From an uncultured Bacteroidales bacterium (GTDB lineage: Bacteria; Bacteroidota; Bacteroidia; Bacteroidales; P3), in the NCBI GenBank assembly GCA_900318175.1, contig ONJQ01000014.1:1-64000 (forward strand): a DNA stretch of 64,000 nt, in the 5' to 3' direction. The notes under the pieces were generated by a model. That model was given only the letters and a program-made list of their open reading frames with translations, was not told the origin of the DNA and searched no databases. Made by a program: the position numbers and the translations under genes. Shown piece after piece: positions 26,343-35,380 of the stretch (within the stretch, counting starts at the first letter, position 1; the number at the start of each line of letters is the position of its first letter).

Positions 26343-26909
26343 ATGAGCAAAGCATATATTCACGAAAGCAGTTATGTTGATGACGACGTCGTGATTGGCG
26401 ACGATACCAAGGTATGGCACTTCTGCCACATACAGAAGGGAGCCCGCATAGGGGAACGCTGCTCTATGGGGCAGAACGTAAACATCGGCAACAATGTCAA
26501 GATTGGCAACGGTGTGCGCATCCAAAACAACGTCTCCGTCTACGAAGGCGTTGAGATAGAAGACAATGTCTTCTGCGGTCCCAGCTGTGTTTTCACTAAT
26601 GTCACCACTCCCCGTGCCCATTTCCCGGTACACGGAATCTATGCCAAGACGATTGTCCGTGAGGGCGCTTCGCTGGGAGCCAACAGTACCGTGGTATGTG
26701 GCCACAACGTGGGGCTCAGTGCCCTCATTGCTGCGGGCGCTGTGGTGACGCACGATGTGCCGGACTACGCGCTTATGGCTGGTGTCCCGGCTCGACGCAT
26801 CGGATGGGTATGCGAGTGTGGGCAACGTTTGGATGAAAAATTGTGTTGCTCCTGTGGACGACACTACAAACTCATTTCCGATGAGACTCTTATTCAAAGT
26901 GAAAATTGA
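26343..26909 (+). CDS. Hexapeptide-repeat N-acetyltransferase (WlbB/WbpD-like)
   Basis: A 188-residue left-handed beta-helix acyltransferase. Many I-G-x-x-x-x hexapeptides are visible ('[19 protein letters not shown]', '[17 protein letters not shown]'). The end '[16 protein letters not shown]' followed by a Cys set (CECG, CCSCG) is typical of WlbB/WbpD enzymes that acetylate UDP-2-acetamido-3-amino-glucuronate. The extra C-terminal Cys quartet could bind zinc. The aminating partner enzymes are not adjacent, so the sugar is inferred. Confidence 0.82.
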   Translation: MSKAYIHESSYVDDDVVIGDDTKVWHFCHIQKGARIGERCSMGQNVNIGNNVKIGNGVRIQNNVSVYEGVEIEDNVFCGPSCVFTNVTTPRAHFPVHGIYAKTIVREGASLGANSTVVCGHNVGLSALIAAGAVVTHDVPDYALMAGVPARRIGWVCECGQRLDEKLCCSCGRHYKLISDETLIQSEN

Positions 26910-26932
26910 TACCTAACTATCAACGATTGGCA

Positions 26933-27745
26933 ATGAAATATCATATATTATTCTTCCTGTTCGTGGCCATGCTTTTCCAGTGTCAGGCCAAAAGGGAACC
27001 CTCATGGATGCGCGAGTTGCCCAAGCCCGGAAACGACACTTACATCTATGTGCGAGAGTCGGGCGAAGGTTCCACCGTCAACAGCGCCCTTGCTCAAGCC
27101 ATGGTGAGAGTGTTCCAAAGCACTGCTAACCGTTTGGGGCAACCCTTCGATGCTCAGAAAGTGGCCGAAGCCCTCAATTCAGGCACAGACTATCAGACCA
27201 TCTCTAAGGAGTACGCTGTGCCCGTAAACCGCGTAGGTATCTATTCTACCCAACTCAGAAATGGCAATTGGTGGGTTTACGTGCTTTGTCAGGTGGCGGC
27301 CATGGGTAACGTGGAACCCGTGTGGGACCGTCTGGGCCTCACCTCCACGGCTGAGAATTTCGTCGCTCTTACCAAATCCATCTTCGTGCCCGGATGGGGC
27401 CAAATGAGCAAAGACCATGTGGCTGAGGGCATCTTCACCCTTGTAGGTGAGTTGGCGCTAGTTGGAGGTGGCATAGCCAGCTACCGCGTTGCCCAGCAGC
27501 AACTGTCCATTATGCGTGCCAACAGGGGCGATGTTGCCGAGTTCGCTAAGGCCAGCGAGACATACAACACAATGCAGACCCTCTCCTATCTGGCATGGGG
27601 CATGGCCGGTGCACTCTACGTCTTCAACATCGTCCGTGCCATTACGGTGCATCCCAAAACACCTTTCGACATAACTTTAGCACCCTCCTTCATTACCACT
27701 CCGCAAACCACTGCTCCCACCTTCGGCTTAACCCTTAGGTTCTGA
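26933..27745 (+). CDS. Exported DUF5683-like membrane protein
   Basis: A 270-residue protein with a signal peptide (MKYHILFFLFVAMLFQ). The first half is soluble and periplasmic. The second half has the PGWGQ motif (about 149-153) followed by two hydrophobic helices, the pattern of the DUF5683 family of Bacteroidota. I use the ATG at 26933; an upstream TTG overlaps the acyltransferase gene. Position between sugar genes and surface-protein genes gives no functional hint. Confidence 0.65.
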   Translation: MKYHILFFLFVAMLFQCQAKREPSWMRELPKPGNDTYIYVRESGEGSTVNSALAQAMVRVFQSTANRLGQPFDAQKVAEALNSGTDYQTISKEYAVPVNRVGIYSTQLRNGNWWVYVLCQVAAMGNVEPVWDRLGLTSTAENFVALTKSIFVPGWGQMSKDHVAEGIFTLVGELALVGGGIASYRVAQQQLSIMRANRGDVAEFAKASETYNTMQTLSYLAWGMAGALYVFNIVRAITVHPKTPFDITLAPSFITTPQTTAPTFGLTLRF

Positions 27746-27811
27746 TTTCAGAATGAATTGTGGATATGATTCAAGAATACAAATCAACGAAATAACACAT
27801 AACGATTTTCT

Positions 27812-29065
27812 ATGCGCCGCAAAATATATATATCGTTCATCGCCTTGATGGTCTTGACACTGGGCTTCCAATCATGTGTCAAAGACTTGGTAGAGGAGGG
27901 CATCTACGTTACCACACGCTACTATGGTGTCATACAGGACATGAACACCCTCCAACCCCTTGCAGGCATGAAGGTCGTCTCCACCAATGGCGACAATGTG
28001 AAGGAAACAGTCTTTACGGACGACGACGGCTCCTTCTCCATCAATATGACTGTCCAGCAACTCAACGAGGGCTATTTCCTCTCCATCCAGCCCGACTCCC
28101 TGTACCAAAGTCAGAACATCTACTTGGACCGTGCCGCATTGGGAGTTGAGAGCTACAATATCGGCGTCATCAAAATCAAAGGCCCCACAGTCCCCGAACT
28201 CACCACTGGAAATGTGACGGACATTACGGCGTCGTCCGCCCGTCTGCATGGCATCATCAAGGCTAACGGCAACTCAGCTATCAATGAGTGTGGCTTCGTC
28301 TACGACGTGGTGCAGTATCCCACCATCGAAAACCACAAGGTGGTATCCACCATCAACAATGGTAGCATCGACGCCCAGATACAGCTGCTCCCCAACACTA
28401 CCTACTACGTGCGTGCATTCGCCCGCAACAGTATCGGCATAGGCTACGGCCAGCAGATTGCTTTCCGCACACTCGACGGGCTGCCTACCATTGCCAACAC
28501 CACCGTCTTCAATATCAAGACCACTCGTGCCACCTGTTCTGGCAGCTTCACCTCCGATGGAGGCTTCGCCATCACTGCACGCGGCATCTGCTGGAGCACT
28601 TCCCCCGACCCCACCATCGACAACCTTCACGTCAACCTTGGTACAGGCCTCGGTGACTTTGAGACCGATCTGACTAACCTTCAACCCAACACCACCTACT
28701 ACCTCCGTGCCTATGCCCGCAACACATCGGGCATAGCCTACAGCGAACCCTGCATCTTCACCACCCTGAGCGGTTACCCCACGGTTGTCACCACCCTTGT
28801 CTCCGACATCACCAGCCAAAGCGCCATTGCGGGCGGCAACGTCACCAGCGATGGTGAATTCCCCGTCCTCCAACGTGGTGTATGCTTCAGCACAACGCCC
28901 CTTCCCACCACAGCCGACAGTCACACCACCGACGGTGCTGGGACGGGCTCCTTTGTCAGCCACCTCTCCAACCTAAGTCCTGGCACCACATATTACTACC
29001 GCGCTTACGCCACCAACGTCATCGGTACCACCTATGGCGAACAGTTCATCTTTGTAACTCAATAA
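27812..29065 (+). CDS. Surface lipoprotein with three fibronectin-like repeats
   Basis: A 417-residue lipoprotein (lipobox FQSC, Cys22). Residues about 38-130 form a carboxypeptidase-regulatory-like domain ('YYGVIQDMNTLQPLAGMKV'). Three fibronectin-III-like repeats of the Bacteroidota type follow: each begins 'V.DI.S..A...G..TS.G' and ends 'L.PNTTYY.RAYA.N..G..YG...F.T'. Such modules are spacers or adhesins on the cell surface. It precedes the giant BspA-type gene by 18 bases, so the two are probably expressed together. Confidence 0.8.
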   Translation: MRRKIYISFIALMVLTLGFQSCVKDLVEEGIYVTTRYYGVIQDMNTLQPLAGMKVVSTNGDNVKETVFTDDDGSFSINMTVQQLNEGYFLSIQPDSLYQSQNIYLDRAALGVESYNIGVIKIKGPTVPELTTGNVTDITASSARLHGIIKANGNSAINECGFVYDVVQYPTIENHKVVSTINNGSIDAQIQLLPNTTYYVRAFARNSIGIGYGQQIAFRTLDGLPTIANTTVFNIKTTRATCSGSFTSDGGFAITARGICWSTSPDPTIDNLHVNLGTGLGDFETDLTNLQPNTTYYLRAYARNTSGIAYSEPCIFTTLSGYPTVVTTLVSDITSQSAIAGGNVTSDGEFPVLQRGVCFSTTPLPTTADSHTTDGAGTGSFVSHLSNLSPGTTYYYRAYATNVIGTTYGEQFIFVTQ

Positions 29066-29083
29066 TCGATAAGACCATCCACA

Positions 29084-32000
29084 ATGAAGAGAAGTACCAT
29101 TGTCAAGACCTTGCTGTTGCTGCTTATGGCAGCATTCCAACATAATCTCTCTGCTGCCGACTTCAATGCCGTTTGCAGCAGCGGACAACGCATTTACTAC
29201 AATATCCTTTCCGACTCCACTGTAGCCATCACCTACCCCCGTCTCTCCAACAACAACTACTACTATGGCTACACCAAGCCCTCTGGCAACATGACCATTC
29301 CCGCCACCGTTGTCCATGGTTCCAACACCTATCATGTCATCTCCATCGGAGCCAATGCCTTCCACTCCTGCACCAACCTCACCTCCGTCTCCATTCCCTC
29401 ATCCGTCACCGTCATCAGCGACGGAGCCTTCAACCACTGCAGCGGCCTCACCTCTATCACCATTCCCTCAACGGTACTCACCATTGGCGTTGGAGCCTTT
29501 CAAGGTTGCAGCGGCCTCGTCACCGCCCAGTTGGGTTCCAACATTGGCATCATTGGCAGCGTAGCCTTCGAGGGCTGCACCTCCCTCCGTGCGGTCAACA
29601 TCCCCAACTCCGTCACCATTCTTGGCAACTGGGCTTTCAGCAACTGCTCCTCGCTCGACACACTCACCATCGGAACCTCCCTCAGCCAAATCTCCTACAC
29701 TGTTTTCGCCGGCTGCAACAACGTCCGCCACATCTATTACAATGCCATCAACGCTGTTTGCAGCTATATGACAAGTGGTGGCTACCAATCCTCGCTCCCC
29801 GTCAGTTCACTCCACTCTCTCGTTATTGGCGACAGCGTCCAAACCCTCCACTCCTATTCTTTCACCAACGCCACCAGCCTCGACTCCGTCAGCATTGGCC
29901 TCAGTCTTGCCACCATTGACACCTGTGCCTTTATCGGCTGCAGCAATGTCCATTATCTCTGCTATAATGCTGTCAACTGCTCCGATGCCTCTTTCTGCTC
30001 AACGCAAGGCAGCACCCCTTCCCATGCCTTCCGACCCTTTACCCAACTCTCCTCACTGACTCTTGGCAGCAGCGTGCTCCGCATCCCTTCCTACGCCTTT
30101 TATGGCATGACAGGCATCACCTCCCTGGCCCTTCCGCAATCCCTGCAGACCATTGGAAACTATAGTTTTGCTCAATGCAACAATATTAACACCCTACTTC
30201 TGCTGCCCAACACCCTCACCTCCATTGGCAGCTTCGCCTTCCAGGGCTGCTCCCACCTCAATTCCACCATTCAGTTTCCTGCCAGTCTGACTACTATCGG
30301 CATCGGTGCCTTCCGCGACTGCGACAGCATCTTCTTCCTCAACACCGGCACCTCCCCTGCGGCCATCCCTGCCGAAGCCTTCTATGGCTGCGACCGCTTG
30401 TTCCAAATCACCATCGGCAGCAACACGCCTTCCATCGGCGATTCCGCTTTCTCCAACTGCTCGCGCCTTACCTCTGCCACTCTTGGCGCTGCCCTCGCCG
30501 CCATTGGCAACAACGCCTTCCGCGGCTGCTACCGTTTGGTCACACCCCTTTTCCCTCACTCCCTCACCTCCATCGGCCTCAACGCCTTCTATGGCTGTTC
30601 CCTGTTGGGTGAGCAACTGACCTTCCCCGCCTCCCTCTCCTACATAGGCAACGGAGCCTTCTCCAACACTGCCTCAATCGCCACCATCACCATGCTGGGC
30701 AGCACTCCTCCCGCCATCTCCTCCGGCACCTTCGGTTCCGCCTCCTCTTCCACCCATGTTTTTGTGCCCTGTGGTGCCCTCCTTGCCTACTTCATGGCCG
30801 ACTATTGGGAAAACTTCACCAACCTCACCGAGACCTCGCCCTACAGCCTTACGCTCTATGTCAACAACCCCATCATGGGCAGTGCATCCGTCACCCAGCA
30901 ACCCGGCTGCACCAGTTCGGTTGCCATCATTCAGGCCGTAGCCAACACCGACTATCACTTCCTTCGCTGGAACGATGGCAACACCGCCAATCCACGCACA
31001 CTTAACATCAATTCCGACACCACATTCACGGCCTTTTTCGTCTCCGACTACTCCTACATTACCGTCACCTGCAACGACTCCACCCGAGGCTCCGTCTCCG
31101 GCACCGGCCTTTACAGCTACAATGCCACAGCCACCCTCACCGCCACTCCTCTTGCTGGTTTCCACTTCCAGCGTTGGAGCGATGGCAACACCGACAATCC
31201 GCGCTACATCACCGCCACACAGGACTCCCTCTTCACCGCCATCTTCCTCTCCAACAACTCCACCATCACCGTCCTGAACAACAATCCCACCATGGGTACC
31301 GTCAGCGGCGGTGGCAACTATTATTATCAGAACCAAGCCGTCATTTCAGCAACTCCCTTTGCGGGCCATCATTTCACCTTCTGGAACGACGGCGTGACCA
31401 CCAATCCCCGCACCATTGTTGTGTCGCAGGATTCCACCTTCACCGCCAACTTTGCCGTCAACCTCTACACCGTCACCGCCACCAGCAACAACAATACCAT
31501 GGGTTCCGTCACCGGCGGTGGCAGCTATAGTTACCTCGCCACTGTCGAGCTTACCGCCACAGCCTTCTTCGGCCACCATTTCGTTCAATGGAGCGACGGC
31601 GTAACCACCAATCCCCGCTCATTCCAAGTCACGGCGGACACTGCCTTCACGGCCATCTTTACCCCCAACACCTACACAATCCAACTACTCTCCAACGACA
31701 CCACTATGGGCACCGTCTACGGCGGTGGCACCTATAACTATGCCGCCACTGCAAACCTCTCCGCCTCGGCTGTCTACGGCTGCCATTTCGTCCAGTGGAG
31801 CGACGGCAGCACCGACAACCCCCGTACCCTCACCGTTACGGGCAACACAACACTCACAGCCATGTTTGCTGTCAACACTTACTCTCTCACCGTGCTCAGC
31901 AACAATAACACCATGGGCAACGTGACCGGCTCAGGCACCTACACCCACAACACCCCTGTCAACATCACCGCCCAGGCCAACTACGGCTACCACTTTGTCA

Positions 32001-33556
32001 GCTGGAACGACGGCGACACCAATAACCCGCGTCTCATCACCATGACCCACGACGCCACCTACACTGCCCTCTTTGCACTCAACTCATATACCGTCACCGC
32101 CATCAGTGCCAATATTGCCTATGGTACCGTCAGCGGCAGCGGCACCTACAACTATAACTCACCCGCCCTCATCACTGCCACACCCTTCTATGGCTATCAC
32201 TTTGTGCAATGGAACGATGGCAGCACCGACAACCCACGCTCCATTGTCGTCACCGAGGACATCGGCTTCACCGCCATCTTTGCTGTCAACAACTACATCG
32301 TCACCACCAACAGCAACTCGCCCGCCCGGGGCTCCGTCACCGGCGGCGGCACCTACAGCTACCAGTCCGTAGCCACCCTCACAGCCCTACCCGCTGACCA
32401 TCACCACTTCGTACAGTGGGACGATGCCGACACCAACAATCCCCGCACCCTTACCGTCATTTCCGACACCTCCTTCACCGCCCATTTCGTCATCGACTCC
32501 TATTACGTTGCAGTCACTACCCTCGACACCCTTCGCGGTCATGTCGAAGGGGCTGGAACCATTGCCTACGGCAACACTGCCAACCTCATTGCCGTGCCCA
32601 ACTATGGCTACTACTTCTCCTCGTGGTCCGATGGCGTAACTCAGAACCCACGTCCTGTCATCATCACCTCCGACACCTCCTTCTCCGCCATTTTCCTCCC
32701 CAACATCTATCAGATTTCCGTCCTCCCGGCTGACACCCTCCAAGGCACCACCATCGGCTCCGGCATCTACGAATACGGTACGCAAATCACCATACAAGCC
32801 ATCGCCGCTCCACACAACTACTTCACCAGTTGGAACGACGGCATCACTACCAATCCCCGTGTCATCAACGTCACACGCGACAGCAACATCATCGCTCTCT
32901 TCCAAGCCGATCCCTCCTACATCATCACCGTCAACAGCAACGATATCACCATGGGCTCCGTCACAGGCTCCGGCACCTATCAGGCCGGAGAGGAAATCAC
33001 CATCACCGCCACCCCCACGCAACACCACATCTTCAAATATTGGAGTGACGGCAATAGCGACAATCCCCGCACGGTCCGAGTGCTCAACAACGCCACCTAC
33101 ACGGCCATCTTTGCCCTGCAAACCTTCACCATCCACGCCACACCCAACAACACCGAGATGGGAGCCGTCTATGGTGCGGGCACCTACAACTATGGCGAGC
33201 ATGCCACCCTGCTGGCACGTCCCTTCCCGGGCTTTTCTTTCCGTGAATGGAGCGACGGCAACACCAACGCGGAACGCTCCATCCTTGTGGACCGCAACAT
33301 CACCCTCCAAGCCATCTTCTACAACACCGTCGGCATAGACCAGGCCGAGAGTGAGGGCATCACAGTCCTGACCAATGGACAGGACATCACCATCAACGGG
33401 GCCGAAGGCCGCCACGTCAGCCTGTACGACATTATGGGCCGCCGCATTGCCGGCCAGTCCGCCGCCACCAATACCCTCAACCTCCGAGTCCCGGCCACAG
33501 GCATCTATATGCTCCACGTCGACGGCTCCGCCGCTCACAAGATAGTGGTTCGCTAA
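29084..33556 (+). CDS. BspA-type LRR / InlB-repeat T9SS adhesin
   Basis: A 1490-residue secreted surface protein. After a signal peptide (1 to about 24) come BspA-type leucine-rich repeats (about 60-560; units such as 'LTSVSIPSSVTVISDGAF'). Twelve InlB B-type (Listeria-Bacteroides) repeats of 66-69 residues follow (about 586-1415; core 'G.Y.Y...A.L.A.P..GYHFV.W.DG.T.NPR'). The last 75 residues are a type A T9SS sorting domain ('LYDIMGRRIAG', 'GIYMLHV', ending KIVVR), so it should be exported by T9SS and anchored. LRR proteins of this kind bind host or bacterial surfaces in other species; the ligand is unknown here. It ends the operon at a strong terminator. Confidence 0.9.
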   Translation: MKRSTIVKTLLLLLMAAFQHNLSAADFNAVCSSGQRIYYNILSDSTVAITYPRLSNNNYYYGYTKPSGNMTIPATVVHGSNTYHVISIGANAFHSCTNLTSVSIPSSVTVISDGAFNHCSGLTSITIPSTVLTIGVGAFQGCSGLVTAQLGSNIGIIGSVAFEGCTSLRAVNIPNSVTILGNWAFSNCSSLDTLTIGTSLSQISYTVFAGCNNVRHIYYNAINAVCSYMTSGGYQSSLPVSSLHSLVIGDSVQTLHSYSFTNATSLDSVSIGLSLATIDTCAFIGCSNVHYLCYNAVNCSDASFCSTQGSTPSHAFRPFTQLSSLTLGSSVLRIPSYAFYGMTGITSLALPQSLQTIGNYSFAQCNNINTLLLLPNTLTSIGSFAFQGCSHLNSTIQFPASLTTIGIGAFRDCDSIFFLNTGTSPAAIPAEAFYGCDRLFQITIGSNTPSIGDSAFSNCSRLTSATLGAALAAIGNNAFRGCYRLVTPLFPHSLTSIGLNAFYGCSLLGEQLTFPASLSYIGNGAFSNTASIATITMLGSTPPAISSGTFGSASSSTHVFVPCGALLAYFMADYWENFTNLTETSPYSLTLYVNNPIMGSASVTQQPGCTSSVAIIQAVANTDYHFLRWNDGNTANPRTLNINSDTTFTAFFVSDYSYITVTCNDSTRGSVSGTGLYSYNATATLTATPLAGFHFQRWSDGNTDNPRYITATQDSLFTAIFLSNNSTITVLNNNPTMGTVSGGGNYYYQNQAVISATPFAGHHFTFWNDGVTTNPRTIVVSQDSTFTANFAVNLYTVTATSNNNTMGSVTGGGSYSYLATVELTATAFFGHHFVQWSDGVTTNPRSFQVTADTAFTAIFTPNTYTIQLLSNDTTMGTVYGGGTYNYAATANLSASAVYGCHFVQWSDGSTDNPRTLTVTGNTTLTAMFAVNTYSLTVLSNNNTMGNVTGSGTYTHNTPVNITAQANYGYHFVSWNDGDTNNPRLITMTHDATYTALFALNSYTVTAISANIAYGTVSGSGTYNYNSPALITATPFYGYHFVQWNDGSTDNPRSIVVTEDIGFTAIFAVNNYIVTTNSNSPARGSVTGGGTYSYQSVATLTALPADHHHFVQWDDADTNNPRTLTVISDTSFTAHFVIDSYYVAVTTLDTLRGHVEGAGTIAYGNTANLIAVPNYGYYFSSWSDGVTQNPRPVIITSDTSFSAIFLPNIYQISVLPADTLQGTTIGSGIYEYGTQITIQAIAAPHNYFTSWNDGITTNPRVINVTRDSNIIALFQADPSYIITVNSNDITMGSVTGSGTYQAGEEITITATPTQHHIFKYWSDGNSDNPRTVRVLNNATYTAIFALQTFTIHATPNNTEMGAVYGAGTYNYGEHATLLARPFPGFSFREWSDGNTNAERSILVDRNITLQAIFYNTVGIDQAESEGITVLTNGQDITINGAEGRHVSLYDIMGRRIAGQSAATNTLNLRVPATGIYMLHVDGSAAHKIVVR
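30841..33330 (+). repeat. Twelve tandem InlB-type repeats, about 200 bases each
   Basis: Tandem coding repeats of about 198-210 bases inside the BspA-type gene. They are clearly diverged from one another at DNA level but share blocks such as TGGAACGACGGC and ACCAATCCCCGC. Copy number could vary by recombination. Confidence 0.85.
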
Positions 33557-33595
33557 ACGGTAGCCATTCCGTAGGCCGAACCCTCCTCAACATAT

Positions 33596-33635
33596 CCCGC
33601 AACAGGCCTCAACCCCCTGTTGCGGGATTCTTTTT
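33596..33635 (+). terminator. Rho-independent terminator after BspA-type gene
   Basis: Perfect 11-base stem (CCCGCAACAGG at 33596-33606, CCTGTTGCGGG at 33616-33626), nine-base loop, then ATTCTTTTT. It starts 40 bases after the stop codon. Confidence 0.88.
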
Positions 33636-33741
33636 CACTGCACCTCAGATATTGCTCATTCAGAGCAGCCAACCACCGAAAGTGCCCCTTATCCTGTCGC
33701 TACTACTGCCAATCCCAAACCTTGCGCCCTGCTCCCTATCC

Positions 33742-33855
33742 CTTCCTTCGCTCTTTCTTCCTCACGCATTTCTCAGTTCTCTAACATTTATCTAAGGAAC
33801 GAGGAAGAAATGACGGAGAAATGACCCACAAATGACCCAGAAGGAGCGAAGGAAG
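33742..33855. repeat. Intergenic inverted-repeat element, copy B
   Basis: Bounded by a perfect 12-base inverted repeat (CTTCCTTCGCTC at 33742-33753; GAGCGAAGGAAG at 33844-33855). It contains the same 18-base core (33772-33789) as the copy at 11894-11998, in opposite orientation. Inside there are short direct repeats of AAATGACCCA. The rest of the 527-base gap before 34056 shows nothing else recognisable. Confidence 0.6.
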
Positions 33856-34055
33856 AGCGACTGTGGGGCCTTAACCGAGCGAATCATCGATTGCCTCCCA
33901 ACAATGGGAATTATAAAAAGGTGGAAAAAAGGGCTGACGACGTTGCCTGAGAAACGATAGTAACGATCACACAAACAGCAGTGTAAACTCCGTATAGCAA
34001 TAGTTGAGTGAGTGAGAAACGGGAGACGGCATCCCGCTAATCGAAAAAAAACATG

Positions 34056-34063
34056 TATCTTTG
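34056..34063 (+). promoter_or_regulatory. Bacteroidota -7 promoter box for patatin gene
   Basis: TATCTTTG followed by GCA, 20 bases before the patatin start codon. No TTTG is seen at the ideal -33 distance. Confidence 0.65.
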
Positions 34064-34083
34064 CAGTCTAAATTGTAATTGCA

Positions 34084-35010
34084 ATGAAACAATATAAGAA
34101 ACATCATCTCTTACATCTCTGTGGCCTTTTGGCGGCTGTGCTGCTATGCATGCCCCTGCTCGCTCAAACCGAGGAGGCCGATTACAGCCTGGCTGTTCAG
34201 CGGCTGAATGGCAACGGGAAACAACTGGGTGTGGCGCTGTGCGGGGGCTCCGCTTTCGGCTATGCTCATCTGGGATTCCTGCAGGCCTTAGACGAAGCCG
34301 GGGTGGAGGTGGACCGCATCAGCGGCACTTCGATGGGAGCCATAGTGGGCATGTTCTACGCCGCGGGCTATTCGCCACGAGAGATTGTCAATATCATCAA
34401 GCAGGAACGCATGCTGAGAAAGACCAATATTTTCCGACTCAATTTCAAGAACGACGGGGGGTTGGCAGACTACGGACGCATGAGGGAGATAATGCTGAAA
34501 TATGTGCCGCACAACAGTTTCGACTCGTTGGAGATACCGTTCTACTGCTGCGTGGCTGACATGAACCACCTGAAACCCGTATACGTGTCGACCGGAGGGA
34601 AACTGCGCGAGTTTGTCAGCGCCTCGGCTTCTGTGCCACGAGTCTTCGCACCGGTGATGATTGACAGTGTGTACTATGTGGATGGCTACATCTTCAACAA
34701 TCTGCCTATCGAACCCCTGATTGAGGCAGGCTGCGACGTGACCATCGGCCTCTATATACAACGCGACACGGTGATGGAGCGCATTGACGACCCGAGCATC
34801 GTGGCGTCGAGGGCCTTTGCCGTAAATTCCAATCTCTGCACGCTGGACCATGTGCCGCTGTGCACGTATGGCGTGGCCATCAAGGTGGGTGAGTTGGGAA
34901 AGCTGGATTTCGAAAAAATTGACGATTTTTTCGAATATGGCTACCAAGCAGGAAAGGAGTTTTTGGAGGGTTTGTGCGAAGAGGAACTGCCGAGAGAGGC
35001 TAAGGATTAG
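34084..35010 (+). CDS. Exported patatin-like phospholipase
   Basis: A 308-residue patatin-family hydrolase with a signal peptide (to about residue 27). The nucleophile Ser83 is in GTSMG and the dyad Asp200 in VDGYIFNNLP. Two details differ from the family: the oxyanion loop, normally GGGARG, reads CGGSAFG (53-59), and the Asp motif is DGY in place of DGG/DGA. The protein lacks the barrel domain of larger patatin exporters. It likely acts on lipids in the periplasm or outer membrane; substrate unknown. A promoter box lies 20 bases upstream, and the riboswitch unit begins right after it, so it is probably monocistronic. Confidence 0.85.
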   Translation: MKQYKKHHLLHLCGLLAAVLLCMPLLAQTEEADYSLAVQRLNGNGKQLGVALCGGSAFGYAHLGFLQALDEAGVEVDRISGTSMGAIVGMFYAAGYSPREIVNIIKQERMLRKTNIFRLNFKNDGGLADYGRMREIMLKYVPHNSFDSLEIPFYCCVADMNHLKPVYVSTGGKLREFVSASASVPRVFAPVMIDSVYYVDGYIFNNLPIEPLIEAGCDVTIGLYIQRDTVMERIDDPSIVASRAFAVNSNLCTLDHVPLCTYGVAIKVGELGKLDFEKIDDFFEYGYQAGKEFLEGLCEEELPREAKD

Positions 35011-35038
35011 ACAGATGTGCCGACGTGGCAAAAAAATT

Positions 35039-35069
35039 TTTGCCATGTCGGAAATAATTTGTATTTTTG
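35039..35069 (+). promoter_or_regulatory. Bacteroidota promoter of cobalamin-riboswitch unit
   Basis: Textbook arrangement: TTTG at 35039-35042, 19-base spacer, TATTTTTG at 35062-35069. Transcription would begin just before the riboswitch aptamer. Confidence 0.8.
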
Positions 35070-35072
35070 CAC

Positions 35073-35257
35073 ACGATTTGGTCGCCGAAGGGGTCTACCC
35101 CTGAGGCGTGAAAAGGGAATCAGGTGAGAGTCCTGAACAGTCCCGCTGCTGTGAGCTCATCAGAACCGCAGCCCCCAACACAAAGCCACTGTGCGGCGCC
35201 ATAGCCGCATGGGAAGGCAGGGCGGCGGAGAGCGAGTCAGAAGACCTGCCAAGTCGT
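35073..35257 (+). promoter_or_regulatory. Cobalamin (B12) riboswitch
   Basis: An adenosyl/hydroxo-cobalamin riboswitch aptamer. The conserved core is readable in order: AAAAGGGAA (about 35110), GGTGAGAGTCCTGAACAG, CCCGCTGCTGTGA, GCCACTGTGC, GGGAAGGC and the B12 box AGCGAGTCAGAAGACCTGCC (35231-35250). The closing stem pairs 35073-35080 with 35250-35257. Downstream, a small hairpin CAGCGT/ACGCTG (35299-35318) may serve as expression platform. In this class, B12 binding normally shuts off expression. It controls the T9SS repeat protein starting at 35381, 124 bases further on, and no other gene shares the transcript before the terminator at 38716. Confidence 0.92.
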
Positions 35258-35380
35258 TGATTTAAGGCTTTCGAGGAAAGAGCTGAAAATTGATAGCACA
35301 GCGTGTGCGTGTACGCTGTTTATCCCTTTTCACTTGTTTCATGTAGAAAGCTATTTTGTAGAGAACAACAAAATAGTTAT

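Noticed and set aside
20591-26909. A complete capsule biosynthesis locus
   Set aside because: No glycosyltransferase, flippase or polymerase gene is present, so only export and part of the nucleotide-sugar supply can be claimed.
30841-33330. Regular repeats that could suggest a CRISPR array
   Set aside because: Units are about 200 bases, in frame and translated as InlB-type repeats; there are no short identical repeats with unique spacers and no cas genes.
32387-33538. A 383-codon leftward open frame inside the BspA/InlB gene
   Set aside because: Gly/Val/Asp-rich antisense of the tandem repeats; no start context or domain.
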